64,000 bases of DNA from Leptasterias polaris (GCA_037783415.1 JAZGTN010000044.1:1054001-1118000), one strand, 5' to 3'; shown: positions 11,144-26,400, counted from the first letter of the stretch. The notes: generated by a model not told the origin, from the sequence alone. Translations and numbers: made by a program.

Positions 11144-11469
11144 ATGGATAATACTTATTCCCAACTGACTTCATCACTGGTGACATCTCACACACCTACA
11201 GCAGAAAACTTCAAAATCCAAAATGGCGGAGTTGGCAGTAATTCCTTTCACATGACAGATCAACAGATTCAGATGGCTCTGCAACAAAATACATCCAAAA
11301 GTAAAGGGTCGACAACGGCATCAAGAACCGCAGCAGGACCTTCATCATCCATCTCAGGAAATGAATTAAGTATAGGAGGTGTTAGGGTTGGAGGAGGAGG
11401 TGGAAGAAGAAGAGGAGGCAATGAGATGGCTCAAGACGTTTCAGATGAAGGAGTACAAGAGACGCTAAG
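11144..11469 (+). CDS. SBNO: SBNO exon 1 (residues 1-109)
   Basis: Start ATG at 11144 with A at -3 (AAAC before ATG). It encodes a polar Ser/Thr/Gln-rich segment with a [10 protein letters not shown] patch, probably disordered. Donor AAG|GTGAGA at 11470; the exon ends with two bases of a Ser codon. Being low-complexity, it rests on the start codon, the open frame and phase match to exon 2 rather than on similarity. Confidence 0.75.
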
Positions 11470-14400
11470 GTGAGACATTTCAAAGTCCTGGAGTTCCTGA
11501 TCGAATTTGTTTTACTCATTATGTTTTGGGTTTTTTTTTTTTACATGTATTTCACAATTTTTGTTCCTTTGTCAGTAACATTAATTGTTTCTACCATGGC
11601 TTATACTTATATGCTTTATAGACCTTTACCAGTTTTACCCAATCTTTGACCTAGTTCTTAGTATCAGGAATGCCACTTCTTGAACCCGTGGATTTTTGCA
11701 GTTAAAAAGACCTGTTGTTCTCTTTAAGGAAATAATTTGGTTCTGACTGGCACCCCCAAACAACGATAGTGACAAAATAGGGAGACCTCCAACTCCAACA
11801 TTAGGGCTACAGAAAGATAGCTCAGTTGGTAGAGCACTGGCACAGTAATCCGGAGCTTGCAGGTCCATTTTCTGTTTTAGTCAAATTTTCTTTGTTCACC
11901 CCGAAATTGAATTGAAGTTTACCCAGTCAGTTTAGCTTGTGGCTACTCCTTGATATTTGAAATAGAAAGTCGCATCACCTTTAAAAGGTGATCCATGTAC
12001 TGTCACTTCCCATAATAATAATAATAAAGACTTGTTATGCGCACATATCCACCCTGCTGGGTGTTCAAGGCGCAGTAAACCAAAAACAAACAAAAGAAAC
12101 AGATACAACTAAATTATTCCTTGACATAAGATAAGTTTTGAGAAGTGATTTGAATTGTTTGGTACAAAGACAAGATCTAAGATTATGTGGTAGAGAGTTC
12201 CAGATGCGTGGCGCAGCTGCAGAAAAAGACCTGTCACCCCAGGAGTGTTGAGACTTGGGTTCCTTGAGGAGAAGCATGTTACTGGATCGAAGATTCCTTG
12301 ACGGAGTGTAAACTTGAAGTAGTTCTGAGATATAGTGGGGAGCCTTGCCGTTAAGTGCTTTGTGGACAATGAGCATCAGCTTGAAGATGATACGTTGAGA
12401 GATAGGGAGCCAGTGAAGTTGTTTCAGAATGGGGGTGATAGATAGAACAGGATTTTTTAGACAGTGTCACGATGCGGGCTGCGGTGTTTTGGAGGCGTTG
12501 AAGACGGGAAATCTGGTTGTTAGGAAGACTGTAGAGTACCCCAGTTCAATGTTAATGGCTTCAGATTGGCACCCTAAACAAAGGTATTGACAAAGTAGGG
12601 AGACCGCCAACATTAGGGCTACAGTAGATGGCTCAGTTGGTTGAGCGCTGGCATGTTAATACGAAGGTCACAGGTTCAGTAAATTTTTCTTTGCTCACCT
12701 CAAAATTGAATGAAAATTGGTAATAATAGTAATAATGCGCAGTTCTTATAGGGCTTTATTACACACGATGGGCGTCTCAAAGCCCAACGGCGCAAGGTAT
12801 GCAGACCGAGTGTTGAAGTATAAGACCTTTACATAGCACCATGTAATTGTTTACTAGGTGTTGTGGCCCAATTTGCAGCCAATTAAACCAGGAACAACAG
12901 GTGTACACTGTACATCTTCTCTATACGACAAGTGCATTGGATTCTTTTACGTACATTGCACAACACATGGGACCTATGGCTTTACGTTCCATCCGAGGGA
13001 CGAAGCAATAATGGTTAAGCACTTGCTTAGGGACACAAGTGCCGGGATTCGAACCCACACTCTGCTGATCATCAGAAACACCAGAGTTTGAGTTCAGTGT
13101 TCTTATCCACTCGACCCCACAAGCCAGTCAGTCAGTTTCCTTTGTGGTTTATTTCTTAATGAAATCTGTACATGTTGTGATACATGTGTACATGTACAGT
13201 GTGGATAGCAGTGTGTCTATAATAAAAATTCTTGTTCATTCATATAATTTCATGCAGACTGTTTACAGAGAGACGCCTGGTCCTGGTGTAACATTTTGAC
13301 AATTTCCTCTCTTTTTCTTTCAGTGAAGAAGTGTTTACCAAGTACCAAAGCAAAGATCTTATACCAGGAGCACGGATACATCCTGGAGATATAGTAGAAG
13401 CAGCGTCGCTAGCAGTAAGTCATTTTATCATCTCTGGAATGTGAAATCTTTAAATTACATTCCTGTTGTTCAAATCGTAGTTCACTTGTTTCTTCTTGTA
13501 CTGGTTGTATTTTACTGTAAATGATACTCAGCTAAAATTTGTTCAAGCGCACCCAGACTTCACACGCGTAATCGCCATCATCACAAACAAAAGCTTTAGA
13601 GGGCGTCGTCATTATTATTGCTCACACCTGTGCAGTAACTTAGTGAGAGTTTATAATTTATGTCTGGCCACAGTGTCGCTAAGATCACGACGACAGTGCC
13701 CAATTTTAATGACCCGCGCGTATTTGCGATATGCAATGTCCCTTCTGGGCCACCATACCTCAGTTCTTTTGCTTTTCCTCAAACCAGATGTGTGTTAAGC
13801 ACTGTATTGAGTTGACCCCTTGCACGGCGTGCAGCGCAGTGGCCCACTTGCACATGCCTATCCTGTCCCCCATTTTGGGTGTCAAATTGTACACGGATTG
13901 GTAATTTTGTTTTTCTTTGCTACCAGTCTCCAAATCAATATTAAGAATTGTTTGTGAATGCTTCTAGACCGAACACCGTTGACTGGAAATGTCGTAGTTT
14001 TCACATTTATGTTGACTTGTTTACTTGCCTCGGTGTAGGCAGGCATGTAGAGAAATGTTTATTATTGATTAAACATCATTGTAGTCCATCCATTTTTACA
14101 ACGGAACCACCTCCTTGGTTGCATTTGTGTGATTTAAGTCTCAACTATTTTCTTAACTGATCTGATTACAGGCGATTCCATTACCGAAGCCAACTTATAA
14201 CCTTGCAGCCTCCATTCCAAGAGAGCTCATCACTACGGGAAAGTTTAGTCGTCTTCAACTTGAAGGAATCCTCTATGCTGTAAGTATTGTGGAAAAAAAA
14301 CCTCAAGATCTTACTCAAAATTTTACTAAGATTTCTCTTGAACTTTAGGAAATGTCTGACTGTTTTTTCTAACGCTACTTCTAAATTCGTCCCACCCTTA

Positions 14401-17400
14401 CACTGAATCCTATGAAGCCCTCGCTTGTTCTTGTTCTAAAGACTACAGGACTCCAGTAGTAGCATTCACTGAAAGTGGTTTATTTATAGCTCATGACATC
14501 ATCATAAAGCAAGGCTACGGTGGCCTATTAATGCCATTCCATAATATCCCTTTTCCTTAACATAAGGAACAATCTCATTAAAAGTTATGAGGCCACAAAA
14601 AATAACAGTAGCTAGGTTTTTTTGGTGATTAAAAAAAAAGCTCATGATTAAAAAAAAAGCTTTATGATGATGTCATGAGCTATAAATAAACCACTTTCAG
14701 TGAATCCCACTTCTGACACCATGTTCTAAAGACTACAGGACTCCAGTAGTAGCATTCACTGAAAGTGGTTTATTTATAGCTCATGACATCATCATAAAGC
14801 AAGGCTACGGTGGCCTATTAATGCCACTCCATAACAGTTCTCATATTCTTCACCTTCACTCTTGTAGTGTCAGCGCCACCTGACCATCCTACCAAATGGT
14901 ACAAGGGCTGGTTGCTTCATCGGCGATGCTGCTGGTGTAGGTAAAGGCAGACAGGTAAGAAAAAGCAACAGCACCAAACTTATCAAATTGTAAGGGGAAA
15001 ATGAGGCACAGAGATGTGGTTGGGGTGGGGGTAATTGAGTATCTGATCCAATGATGGTGAAAACAAAAATGAATGGTATGTCTGCAAGTGCAAGGTTTGT
15101 TATAAAACAAGAGATAGTGGTATTATGTGACAACTGCATTTAAAGAACTAAAAGTCAATTTATTTAATGCCCAGTTTGAGTATAAAGAGGTGGTGTGGGG
15201 GTCGGCAAATGCCCCTCTTTGTGCCTCTAGCTCTGTCACTGGTAGGGACAAAATTTGCATTCTAAATCTTTGAACATAAAATATTTATTAGGTTTTTTGT
15301 TAATCAGTGATTTCATTACTTTTTCCATGGCATTTTCTGTTTAAGGGAAAGTATAGACGATGTGACCTCTGTTTACATTCAAACCGCCCTCTGTTGACAA
15401 GTCTGTTGTCCAAGTCATGTTCCGCCGGGCAAAAAGACGCGTAGTCATGGTAATATTGCGTGTACTTTCTAGCTGGCTGTCAAGTACACAAAGGTTTTGC
15501 CCGGCGACATGCGCGCGCATCATGTTATGATTTTCAAATGACGTCAGAGGTCACATCGTCTATAGGGTTGGTATTCCTTCTTAAAATTAATTGCAATAAA
15601 AACATACTTGGTTACAAGTACAGCATTTTGAAAATCTTTTCACTTCGAAGTAATGTGGTTATGGAAAAAGATATCAGGTTTTATGCCAACAAATTTGAAT
15701 CTGAGAAACGTTTCTCAGATTGTATATTCATATAGGGATTATTCTCCCTGCTGTTTTTCGGGGAAACCTCAAAACCGCGACCATTTTCCGAAGTGAAACT
15801 TTCACAAGTTTGTTTTATTGTATATCCATATGTACATTTATGTAGGATTAAAACAATCAAACATTTCCAAAAACCAAAGGTATACAGCAATCCTTCACCG
15901 ATCTTGAACTCTTGGTGGCAGCAGATACCGCCATTATTGCGGTGGTACCTGGGTGGTACTGCGCTGCCTAGCGATGGGTTTAAGCGATTTGCAAAGTGAA
16001 AGTCCAATAACCCGCGACTGATCAAATGATCGCCGTGTAGCCCAAACCTTATACCAGTCGCTAGGCAGCGCAGTACCACCCAGGTACACCGCAGTAATGG
16101 AGGCATATCTGCTGCCACCAAGAGTTCAAGATCGGTGAAGGATTGCTGTATACTTTGCCTTTAAAGGGTGTGTACAACATTGGTAATTTTTAAAGACCAG
16201 TATCCAAACTTGATGTGGCCCAACATATACATGAAATAACAAACCTGTGAAAGTTTAAGCTCAATCGGTCTTCAGAGTCATGAGAAAACAGTGAAAAACT
16301 CCATTAGGTGTTTTAACTTTTTTTCAGGATTTCATCCTGCTGGATAAAGACTATTGTTTTATTCATTTCCTAAAAACTTTGGCATTTCAAGCAAAACTAT
16401 TTCAAGGGAAGTTTTCCACCATGACCATCTTTATACCATGTAAGTTATGTGCAAATCTGTGAACATTTATATTTTCAATCTTACCAATGTTGTACACACC
16501 CTTTAATGCAATGATCCCCCCGTAATTTGTTTCCTTTTATTGTCTTTCAAGATTGCTGGAATCATCCTGGACAACTTTGCTCGGGGTCGTACCAAGCATG
16601 TATGGTTTAGCATATCTACTGACTTGAAAGTAGATGCTCAAAGGTATTGATTATTAATAATAATAAAGCATTTATACATGTATAGCGCCTTATGCAAGGC
16701 CTCAAAGCGCTTCACAAAAAGAGTCTCTTTTACCCTAATCCTCAGAAAACCAATTCCTTAGTTTTTGATGAGTTTGATGGATTCAGTGCTGTACATTCAA
16801 CCCAGAGATTTGTGACATGGGGTCAGGCATACAAATCTCCATAGTGGGCCAGGCCCTAATAAGACCCCTGTACTGATGACCTCCAGTTTGTTTACTGCAT
16901 TGCTTAACTTTTTCAGTGCTCGCTGGGTTTTTTTATGTTTTGAACCTAAATAAAAATGCTCAGCTTTTTTTACTTTTTCGAAATTTTGTACTATTAAAAC
17001 AAAAAAAGTCACACCAAACAAAATGTATCTTGCTGATTTGTGCCATCATGTTGACATTGTGATGACGTGATTGCACAGTGGTGTCATTGTGCCATCATGT
17101 TGACATTGTGGTGACATGATTGCACAGTGATGTCATTGTGCCATCATATTGACATTATGATGACATGATTGCACAGTGATATGCCATCATGTTGACATTG
17201 TGGTGAAATGATGACAGTATGGTCACGATGTCATTGTGCCATCATGTTGACATTGTGATGACTTTATGACGTCATGATGATGACACTGGCAATCATGTTG
17301 ACAATGGTTTTCATTGTGCCGTCATTCTGAACTAATGTCATGTCATTGTATTTCTCGGGTTTTGTTGACAGGGATGTCCATGACATTGGCTGCCACATCA

Positions 17401-20400
17401 AAGTGATTGAGGGATGTCAGCAGATTGATAAAGAAACAAGGTAAGCCAATCAAGCTATTATCAGTTACTGTCCTCACTCTGTGTTCCCTTCTTAGGGGAA
17501 TAAAAAGTTTGTAAAAATCCTTGTTTATTCAGCTACCTCAAAGTTGAGACCTCAAAGCATTAAATTGTTTGTGATGGCACCTTTACATACCCAAGTTTCT
17601 CGGGACTTTGTTTTACTGATAATTTTTTTGATTTTATGTCAGAGTTCTTGGACTGCCTAAGGACCTTCAGCATGGTGTTATCTTCAGTACATACTCAACA
17701 CTTGTCTCATCAACACAGAGAGGAGGTAAGAAAGACTGTGAAGATGCGGCTATGATTTGTACACGTATAACAGAGCTGCCAACTCTCCCTGATTCTGCAG
17801 AAAGTTCCCTGAAAAAAGGCCAATCTTTCCATGTTATGATGAACAAATTTGAAAATCTCCCTGATTATGGAAAATTGTCCACTGTTGTGCATACATGTAA
17901 ATGTAACTTTTAAATATCTCCCTGATTGGTGTACAAAATTTTCCTGGTTGTTGGCAGCTGTGGTATAATAAATGATTGTAACGAACAAATTCTGGAAGAG
18001 AAGATGTTATTTGATGATGAAGATCTTATTTGCACCAGTTGCAGGGATGTGATTCCTCCGTTTTTAACCGGAAATCCGCATTTTTTTTGCCCTCCAAAAG
18101 AAGAAATCAAATTTTTATTTTTATTTTTATTTATTTTTTTAAATTCATAAAAAAATGAAGATTAAACCATATATAACGCCCAAGATTGCAGAGTAGGGCT
18201 TTTAAAACCAAAGATAAATGTTATTAGTGGGCTTCGTGTTCGCAAGTTTTCGAGCTCGCAAGCTTTGCGCTTTGCTCTCAGAGTTCATGTTGTTTTTTTC
18301 AACTGCCTATCACATCCCTGCAGTTGGGACAGGGAGCAGAACTCAAGCAGTTCCTTGGATTCTTTCCAGAAAATTGAAAGACTTTTTATTGCAGTGTGTG
18401 GGTTCGAGTCCCGGTCGTGACACTTGTGTCCCTGAGCAAGACACTTAACTATAATTGCTTCTCTCCACCCAGGGGTAAAATGGGTACCTGTGAGGGCAGA
18501 GATGGTTCTTGTGATGGATTTAGCCTAGTAGCGCATATATTGCAGCACAGGCTGTATATACTCCCCAGGGAGCTGATATGGTTTCAGGATTGATAAAAAT
18601 GGCCCAGTGACCAGGGGTAATAATATGCGCCTCGGAATAGCCTAGCTAGATAGATGGCGCTTTATAAATGCTTGATATTATTATTAATATTATTGTTTAT
18701 TTTTGGTTGAAGGTATGTGGGGATCAACGCGTAAAAGTCGATTAGATCAGCTGATCAGTTGGTGCGGAGGGGACTCATTTGACGGCTGTCTCATCTTTGA
18801 TGAGTGTCATAAAGCTAAACATTTTGTCCCGGTAAGTACAAGTTGAAAGTATCTCGGACTACTTGGCAGAACTTCATTGAACAGGAATGAGCGGTCACAA
18901 AACTACAAAACTACAAAAGTTCACTAAAACGACAAGCATAATGTAACATACAGTTGAAGTTGTATTGTTATAAATTGCATCCCTCTGTAGCCACTTTAGT
19001 TCACATAGAGTCTATTCTGTCTTAGTTAAATATCGTACGTACTCACACTGTACTTGTTTATGTTAGTCCATTTGTGTTTTTGTTTGTCTGGGCAAACCTA
19101 CCACAAGCTTTGGCTTTTCTGGCTATGCCCCCATTTCCAATTATCCTCTTTCCGCTCTTTGTTATTGTTCTGATGATTCTCTGTTGGAATGGAAATAAAT
19201 GTCTTGAAATGAAATGGTCGTTAACTTGTGGAGTAATAACCAAAGTCAATTACGTATATGTGGCAGAACTTAGACGTATTTTGCCTCTATTAATCTCTTT
19301 TGAATTCATTTTGGAAAACCCAAGGTTGCATGGAAAATCAGCCATTTGTTTGTTATAAGTTTCTTACTTCAGAGATAAAACTCCTGAAAGCTTTCCTACT
19401 GTTTGCTTGAGATATTTTCATTTACTTTAATGTATTCCCTCTCCACAATTCATGGTCTTTAATTTGCCAAGGAAAGAACGCAGATAGTGTCCAAATTAGA
19501 TCTTCTTGTGATTCAAGTATTTCTTGGCCGAGTGGTTAAGTGTGGTTAAGTGCATCGGACTCAAGTTCTGGTGGCTGAGTCATCAGGGTGTGGGTTCGAA
19601 TCCCGGTCATGACACTTGTGTTCTTGGACAAGACACTTAACTATAATTGCTTCTCTTCACCCAGGGGTAAAATAGGTACCTGCGAGGGTAGAGAAGGTTC
19701 TTGTGAATGATTTATAGCTTGGTGCGCTTTGGCATCACAGGCTGTATACTCCCCAGGGAGCTGAGATGGTTTTAGGAATGAAGTAAATGGCCCAGTGACC
19801 AGGGGTAATAATGTGTGAAGCACAATGATCATTCTTTGGAATTGCGCTGATAAGAGCCGATATTATTATTATTATTTCTTCATTGGTTTCTTTTCTTCAG
19901 GGAAAGGAAGAGCAAAGTACCAAGGTGGCTGCTGCCGTGGTAACCATTCAGAGGTAAGATTAGAACAAATTAAAGAAGTAATGTGTTTTTTCAGTCAGCT
20001 CCTAACCGAGCTACGACAAAAGTAAAAATTTTCTTCTAAAAGTTTGCATCTTTTAAGATAATAATAATACTCGGTGCTTATATAGCGCTTTATCACACCT
20101 CTAGGGGCGTATCAAAGCGCTCAGTATTTTATTTTTCCTGCAAGGTATGTGGAGCTACGTTTTTGAAGTATGAGACCTTTTTCCTTTATAGCACCATGTA
20201 ATGGTTTACACAGTGCTTTGGCGCAATATGCTGCCGATCAGACCAGGAACACCGGGGCAAACCCGTTCTCTTTACGATAAGTGCACTGGGTTCTTTTACG
20301 TGCATTACACAACACATGAGACCTACGGCTGACCAATCACAGACCCCATGTACTATGGACGTACGCCAACTGGTCTATTAGAATGACGCAAAGCTGGCGC

Positions 20401-23400
20401 GTATAGAGCCACGTATATCAAGCTGCGTATTGCATTTGACTGTGAATGCAGTAAAATTTAAAATTTTCTTTCAGTCAGAAATAATAATATAATAAAATTA
20501 ATAACTTGTTCTTATATAGCGCATTTTAAAATAACGTCTCATATAATGTGATTTGTGTTTCAATAATCAAATGTTGGAGGGACAGCTAGTTAACCCGCAA
20601 TACCGAGATTTTTAAAGTCATGGTTTCTACGAACATTTAAATCGTTTTGCTATTTTTAATGTATTTTTTTTTTTCTGCACAGAATGCTACCAAAAGCAAG
20701 AGTGCTTTATTGTAGTGCGACTGGCGTGTCGGATGTCAAGAACATGGTAATCATAGCAACCATATTGTTATTTAAAGAAATTTGAGATGTAAAAGTTGAT
20801 GTGAAAATCAAATTCAATGATTGAGTTCGTAATAGCCCTTTCACACTTCCCCAGCAGGTTTATTCTCTGGGAATTAGATTGTTTTATAAAAAGGGCTTTA
20901 CTTGCTTTTTTATTTGTTTAATTTGAACATTTTTTCCAGTTAAAGCAGGGGTGAAATTATTAACGTTCCAGATACAGGACTGAGTAAAAAAGGTACTTTT
21001 AGTTAATTATTAATCCTGTCTCTTCCAAATGTGTCTATATCGTTTTAGCCAAATTGAAGTATTCAAAAGGCCTAAGGGCTGTAAGCCGAAATAACAGTTG
21101 TTTATTACTGGGTCATGCATTCCAATCTTATCCAAGTCTGATGCAGAGATGCCAACATTTACGATTTAGGCGTAATTTGTACGATTTATTTATCAAATTA
21201 CGACAATACGATCATCGCCTCGTTCTTTACGATTTTATAAATATCTAGTAATATGAAGTCTTGAATCCTATTTATTTTCATAGCGCGTATCACTAAAATG
21301 TATTCGGTATCTGACTTTTTGTGCGAATTGTAGCGCATGAAACAGCGCATACGTAGGCCCTTTTCGAAACGACCGGTGAAAACAACGCGCCCACGGTAGA
21401 AGAGCCTAATTGGGCGTAATAAGTATTAGGCTGGTGTCCTCGATTTACACGTAGACAATGTGTGTTAGAAGACTGGCAACCAGCCATGGTCACTTGCTAA
21501 CCAAATCGCCCCAGGTATACTGATGTTGATATTGGGGCGTTTGAGAAAACCGCGTGTAGTCTTGCTCGTCGTACTACACTGTTGATAAAATCATGTTTAT
21601 TACGGTACTCGTTGTTTACGCGTGCCAGGTAAAACCAATATAATAATACAATAGTTTGATTAGTTTTTCGCTTGTTGGAGTACAACGATGGATTCATTAC
21701 AACATGATTTTATAGAGGATTACAACTTCGTAGTGAAATCTTCTCGCGGTCGCTGTGACTCAACATCAACATTGCACACAGCGCGCCGGAGCATACGACA
21801 TCGTCAAAAAGCACAGAACATGTATGACACTGATCTCTGTTAAATGCTATATATATTGCCTGAGGGCAAATTACTCTTTTTGAATTTGAAATGTTGGCAT
21901 CTCTGTCTGATGTGAAGTGAGATAGGACAGGAGGATATTTGAAGATTGAGCTCACCTGTACGCAAATGTTCCTTTTTAAAAAATAAATAAATGAAACAAA
22001 ATTGTTTTCTCCAAATGTTTGTTATCAGGCTTTTATGGAGCGTCTTGGGATCTGGGGAGAAGGTGCAGCCTTCAAGTCTTTCGAGAATTTCTTGGATGCT
22101 ATTAATAAGAGAGGATTGGGTAAGAGACTCAGTGTCGGGTTTCAACATTAGTATTCTCTAACAAACCAATGTAACAAGTAAACTGAATGACAGACTTTTT
22201 ATTTTGAAGTATGCTGCCCTCTTTCAGTCGAAGGTTGGAAAATGTTGATTGAAAAGCTCCGTAAATTTCACTGTTTTGTAAGTGGAAAATATTTAAGGGG
22301 TGGTGACAGTTTTTATCAGGACTGCTTGTGGTGTCTTTCCCTGCCTTTCACCTCCAGGTTCAAATCCCACCTTAAAGGTATTATACAGGATTGGCAGAGC
22401 TGACAAAATAATCACAGACAGTGTTCATGTTTTGTGTAATCAACCACATACATGAAATAACAAACCTGTGAAAATTTGAGCTCAATTGGTCATCGAGATC
22501 ACGAGAAAATAGTGAAAAAAGACCTTATGTGTTTTCTGTTTTTCAAACATGGAGTTTATTATCGCGCGCGATAAAAACTATTGTTTTACTCATTTCTCAG
22601 AAACGATAGCATTTCAGGCAGAAATATTTTAAGGAACCCTTTCTACCATTACTTACTTTAAATCATGTAAGTTATGTGTGAATCTGTGAACATTTGTGCT
22701 TTTCGATCTTACCAATCGTGTACAGGGCCTTTAAACTAGAGCCTTGTATGCTGATGATGGTTTTTTTAAAGTCCTGCCTGATTTTCACCACTGGTTTTCC
22801 CAAATTGGGGTTTTGGTCCCATATCTTAAACTGAGTATTTCATCACCAGTCCTACGGGTTACCGTGCTAGTCACTTAGGAGGATCCATTGCATTCATTAA
22901 CAGAGAGATAACTGTATAGCTTAAAGGGTGTGTACAACATTGGTAAGATTGAAAATATCAATGTGCACAGACTTTGCACATAACTCACATGGTATAAAGA
23001 TGATCATGGTGGAAAACTTCCCTTGAAATAGTTTTTCTTGAAATGCCATAGTTTTTAGGAAATGAGTATAAGTCTTTATCCTGCAGGATAAAATCTGATG
23101 TTTGAAAAAAAGTTAAAATATATGATGGGGTTTTTCACTGTTTTCTCATGACTCCGATGACCGATTGAGCTTAAACTTTCACAGGTTTGTTATTTCATGT
23201 GTATGTTGGGTCACATCAAGTGTGGATACAGGTCTTTGGCAATTACCAATGCTGTACACACCCTTTAAGTGGCATTGTGATCTCTTGAAGGTGTTGCTGA
23301 GATGTTGGCAATGGAGATGAAGGCATCAGGGATGTACGTCTCTCGTGGTCTTAGCTTCAGAGCGGCAGAGTTTGTTACCATGGAAACAGACCTGACAGAG

Positions 23401-26400
23401 GAGCAAATAAAGATGTACGACACTGCGGCTCATGTCTGGTGAGTCATAGGTGGCATCCAAAATGGCGGCTACAGCTACTGCTATGACTGTTGCTAAGGGT
23501 GTTGCCAAGGAGGAACTAGCTATAGCCGTAGCTGCAGCCGCCTATTTGGACATGGCCAATAGTTTCCACGGTTGATTTTGTAGGATGAGTTTTAGTCATT
23601 GTAAAATAACTAGTTGATGATTTGACTCCTCTGAAATACGTTGTATGCTGAAATCAGGGAATTAAGGAGACATTCAGTTCAGTACAACTCAACATTTATT
23701 TCCATATTGCAAATGCACATACAAGTAATTCGTCGGCGTTTTAACGAACCGGCGAATCCGCCCACGCAGCTGAAACACAACGTTTTGAGAAAAACGCTTT
23801 TGAAGTTGGTCACATTTTGTAAAAGTGTTTGCGCCGGTCCTTAATTTGAAAATGTAAAATATTTTCTATTGATACGGTAGTGTATAACATGACTAGATAC
23901 TTATTTCTTTAATTGGGTGCTTTGTTAGAAAGCTGTTAGGTTCAAAACTTATTCGCCGGTTCGTGAAAACGCAAAAACCTGAGTATGCGGTTTTACCACA
24001 CACAGCGCGCGGATTCGCCGGTTCGTGAAAATGCAAAATACTGAACAACACCGGATTCGCCACACACAGCGCGCGGATTCGCCGGTTCGTGAAAACGCAA
24101 AATGCCAAACACCCCGGATTCGCCACATAAAGGGCGCGTATTCGCCGGTTCGTGAAAACGCAAAATGCCAAACACCCCGGATTCGCCACCCACAGGGTCG
24201 GATTCGCCGGTTCGTGAAAACGCAAATCCGTGAGTGCAGACGATTCGCCGTTTTGGCAATTAACGTAATTAGTAAAGTATTCATTTTCAAGACTTAAAAT
24301 TTTGCAGAAATGTTAAGGACACCTAATACACTAAGAAAAACGAAAAAAACGAAAATGCCACATTGAATCATTTTGGACGGATTCGCCACTTCGTGAAAAC
24401 GCCGACGAATTATAAAGAAGGTCTATTGAACAAAGATGTATGAAGAACTTCTAGAATAATAATTATATGTGAAACAATGAAACAGAGGCACATTTTGAGG
24501 CATATTTGAAAAACCAAGTCTTGTGAAGAAATGCCTTAAAAAACAATGTGCTGGACTTCTGAACAGAGCTTAAATTACAACGTATAGACAAGGACGAAAC
24601 AGGACAATCAAACAAAGCAAACGCTACCTAACGAAATAGGATGGAACAATGGACGTCATTGAGATGCAATAATGCCTCCTTAATCTTTCAACTCCTTTTT
24701 CTTGTTGGAACTTCATGGACTCAAACAGCCATTATGGGTTCCTTGTAATGCAAAATTTATGGTTCTTAAGTTAAAGTAAGAGGGTATTATTGTAGCGTTG
24801 TCCGTTGTAAAGTCAGTTATCCTAATAATAATATGCAGTTTTTGTATAGTGCTTTTGACACCGGAAGGGCGTTCAACAAGAATGCAGAGCTATGTTTGAA
24901 ATTGTAAAACCAATTATCGTCCAGGCCTGGAGTTACACTGAGGCCACAGCCTCTGTTGCCCCTGGTCCTGGTCTTGGCCTTGGTGCCCCTTCAAAAGTGT
25001 CCATAGACTCGAAGATTTTCCAATGGAAGTGCCCTTTGCAAAATGAAAATGGCCACGACCCTCTCAATGAAGAAACCCCAGGCCTGTTTTACGTGTTTAT
25101 TTATACATGCTCCCGTCATAGACTCCTTTTTCATTGTGCTCTCTATTTGCGCTCATTTCATCACCACTTTCTGTATTGATCTATTCTGTATGTTGTGAGG
25201 CTGGGCCTATTTTGTTTTTTGCTATGTCGTTTCTGTTTTGGTGTTATTGTTCCGTTTATTTCCTTGTATTGTATTTTTTGTTCTTGTATTGTTGAGGTAG
25301 AATGGTTTACCCCTGCCAATGTTTGTCTTTTGCATTTGGTGAGTGGGCAACTGTGAAGTTCAAAGTCTGCTGTGATAGAGGACAACTTTGAGAGAAGTAC
25401 TGAAATTACGTCAAATCATCATCTCCCCTTTTTCGTTGAAATGTTCTTTAGGAATGAGTTAAAGAATTCTCTGGAAGCTGCCATAGGGAGGACAAACACA
25501 GGTTCTTCGAGGGTTTGGTCATTTTTCTGGTCTTGTCATCAGCGGTTCTTCAAACAACTTTGGTAAGAATGGGGTTGCTCTGCTCTCATTTAGTTTCCCC
25601 TGTAATTTAGTTGCGTATTTGTATTTTATGAATTTGTATTTATAAATTCACAGTGAAATAATTATGGTGGTTTCTTTGTAGCACTCAAATCCATCACTCG
25701 GTGTGGTTCGAACGAAAAGTTGCCATGAAGTTAATTTTGGAGTTTTATTTTTCTCAGTTTGGGCGTGAAAGTGCCGAACATTGTCGCGGAAGCAAAGAAA
25801 GCCTTGGAAGATGGATACTGTGTTGTGATTGGTCTACAGACTACGGGAGAGGTAAGACTGGTAGTATCAGCCAACAAACCAAACATTTGGGAATTATCAG
25901 CATATCTTTCTTTAAACGGAGTGATAGTTTAGCACATTCAAATATTGAAGTATATAATTTCCAAGATAAGTGTTTTAAATTTTGTTTTTGCATTCTGAAG
26001 TATTGGACATCATTAAAATGCTTTTTTTCTCTTTTTTTTATATTATTTTCTTCTTTCAATTTTGTAAAAAAAAAGAGTCTTCACTGAACTCTCATTCGGT
26101 GAGACAAGGTGTTTGCCAGGATCTAGAAGAAAGGAAATATACGACTGGGTTTACAAATTGTTATTTTCCAACACTTTGCATGTATTCAAGTGACGGATAA
26201 AATAGGGTGTCCAAATGACACCCAGACACCCCTCTTGCTAATACTATTGTTGCGGTACCTTTAGTCTGGATCCCCAAGTCATCCTTGCCCAACCTCAGCT
26301 AGTGTTCAATTCCAAAAAGGGCAAGGGAGAGAAATCATTTTGGGGCAGTATACCACCAGTCGATGCAGAACTCACAACCTAGTGGAGGGGAAAGTAGCAG

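Noticed and set aside
23893..24290. Minus-strand frames of about 110 residues with repeated [12 protein letters not shown] text
   Set aside because: They follow the 58-64 bp repeats of the inverted-ended element. There is no start context or family.
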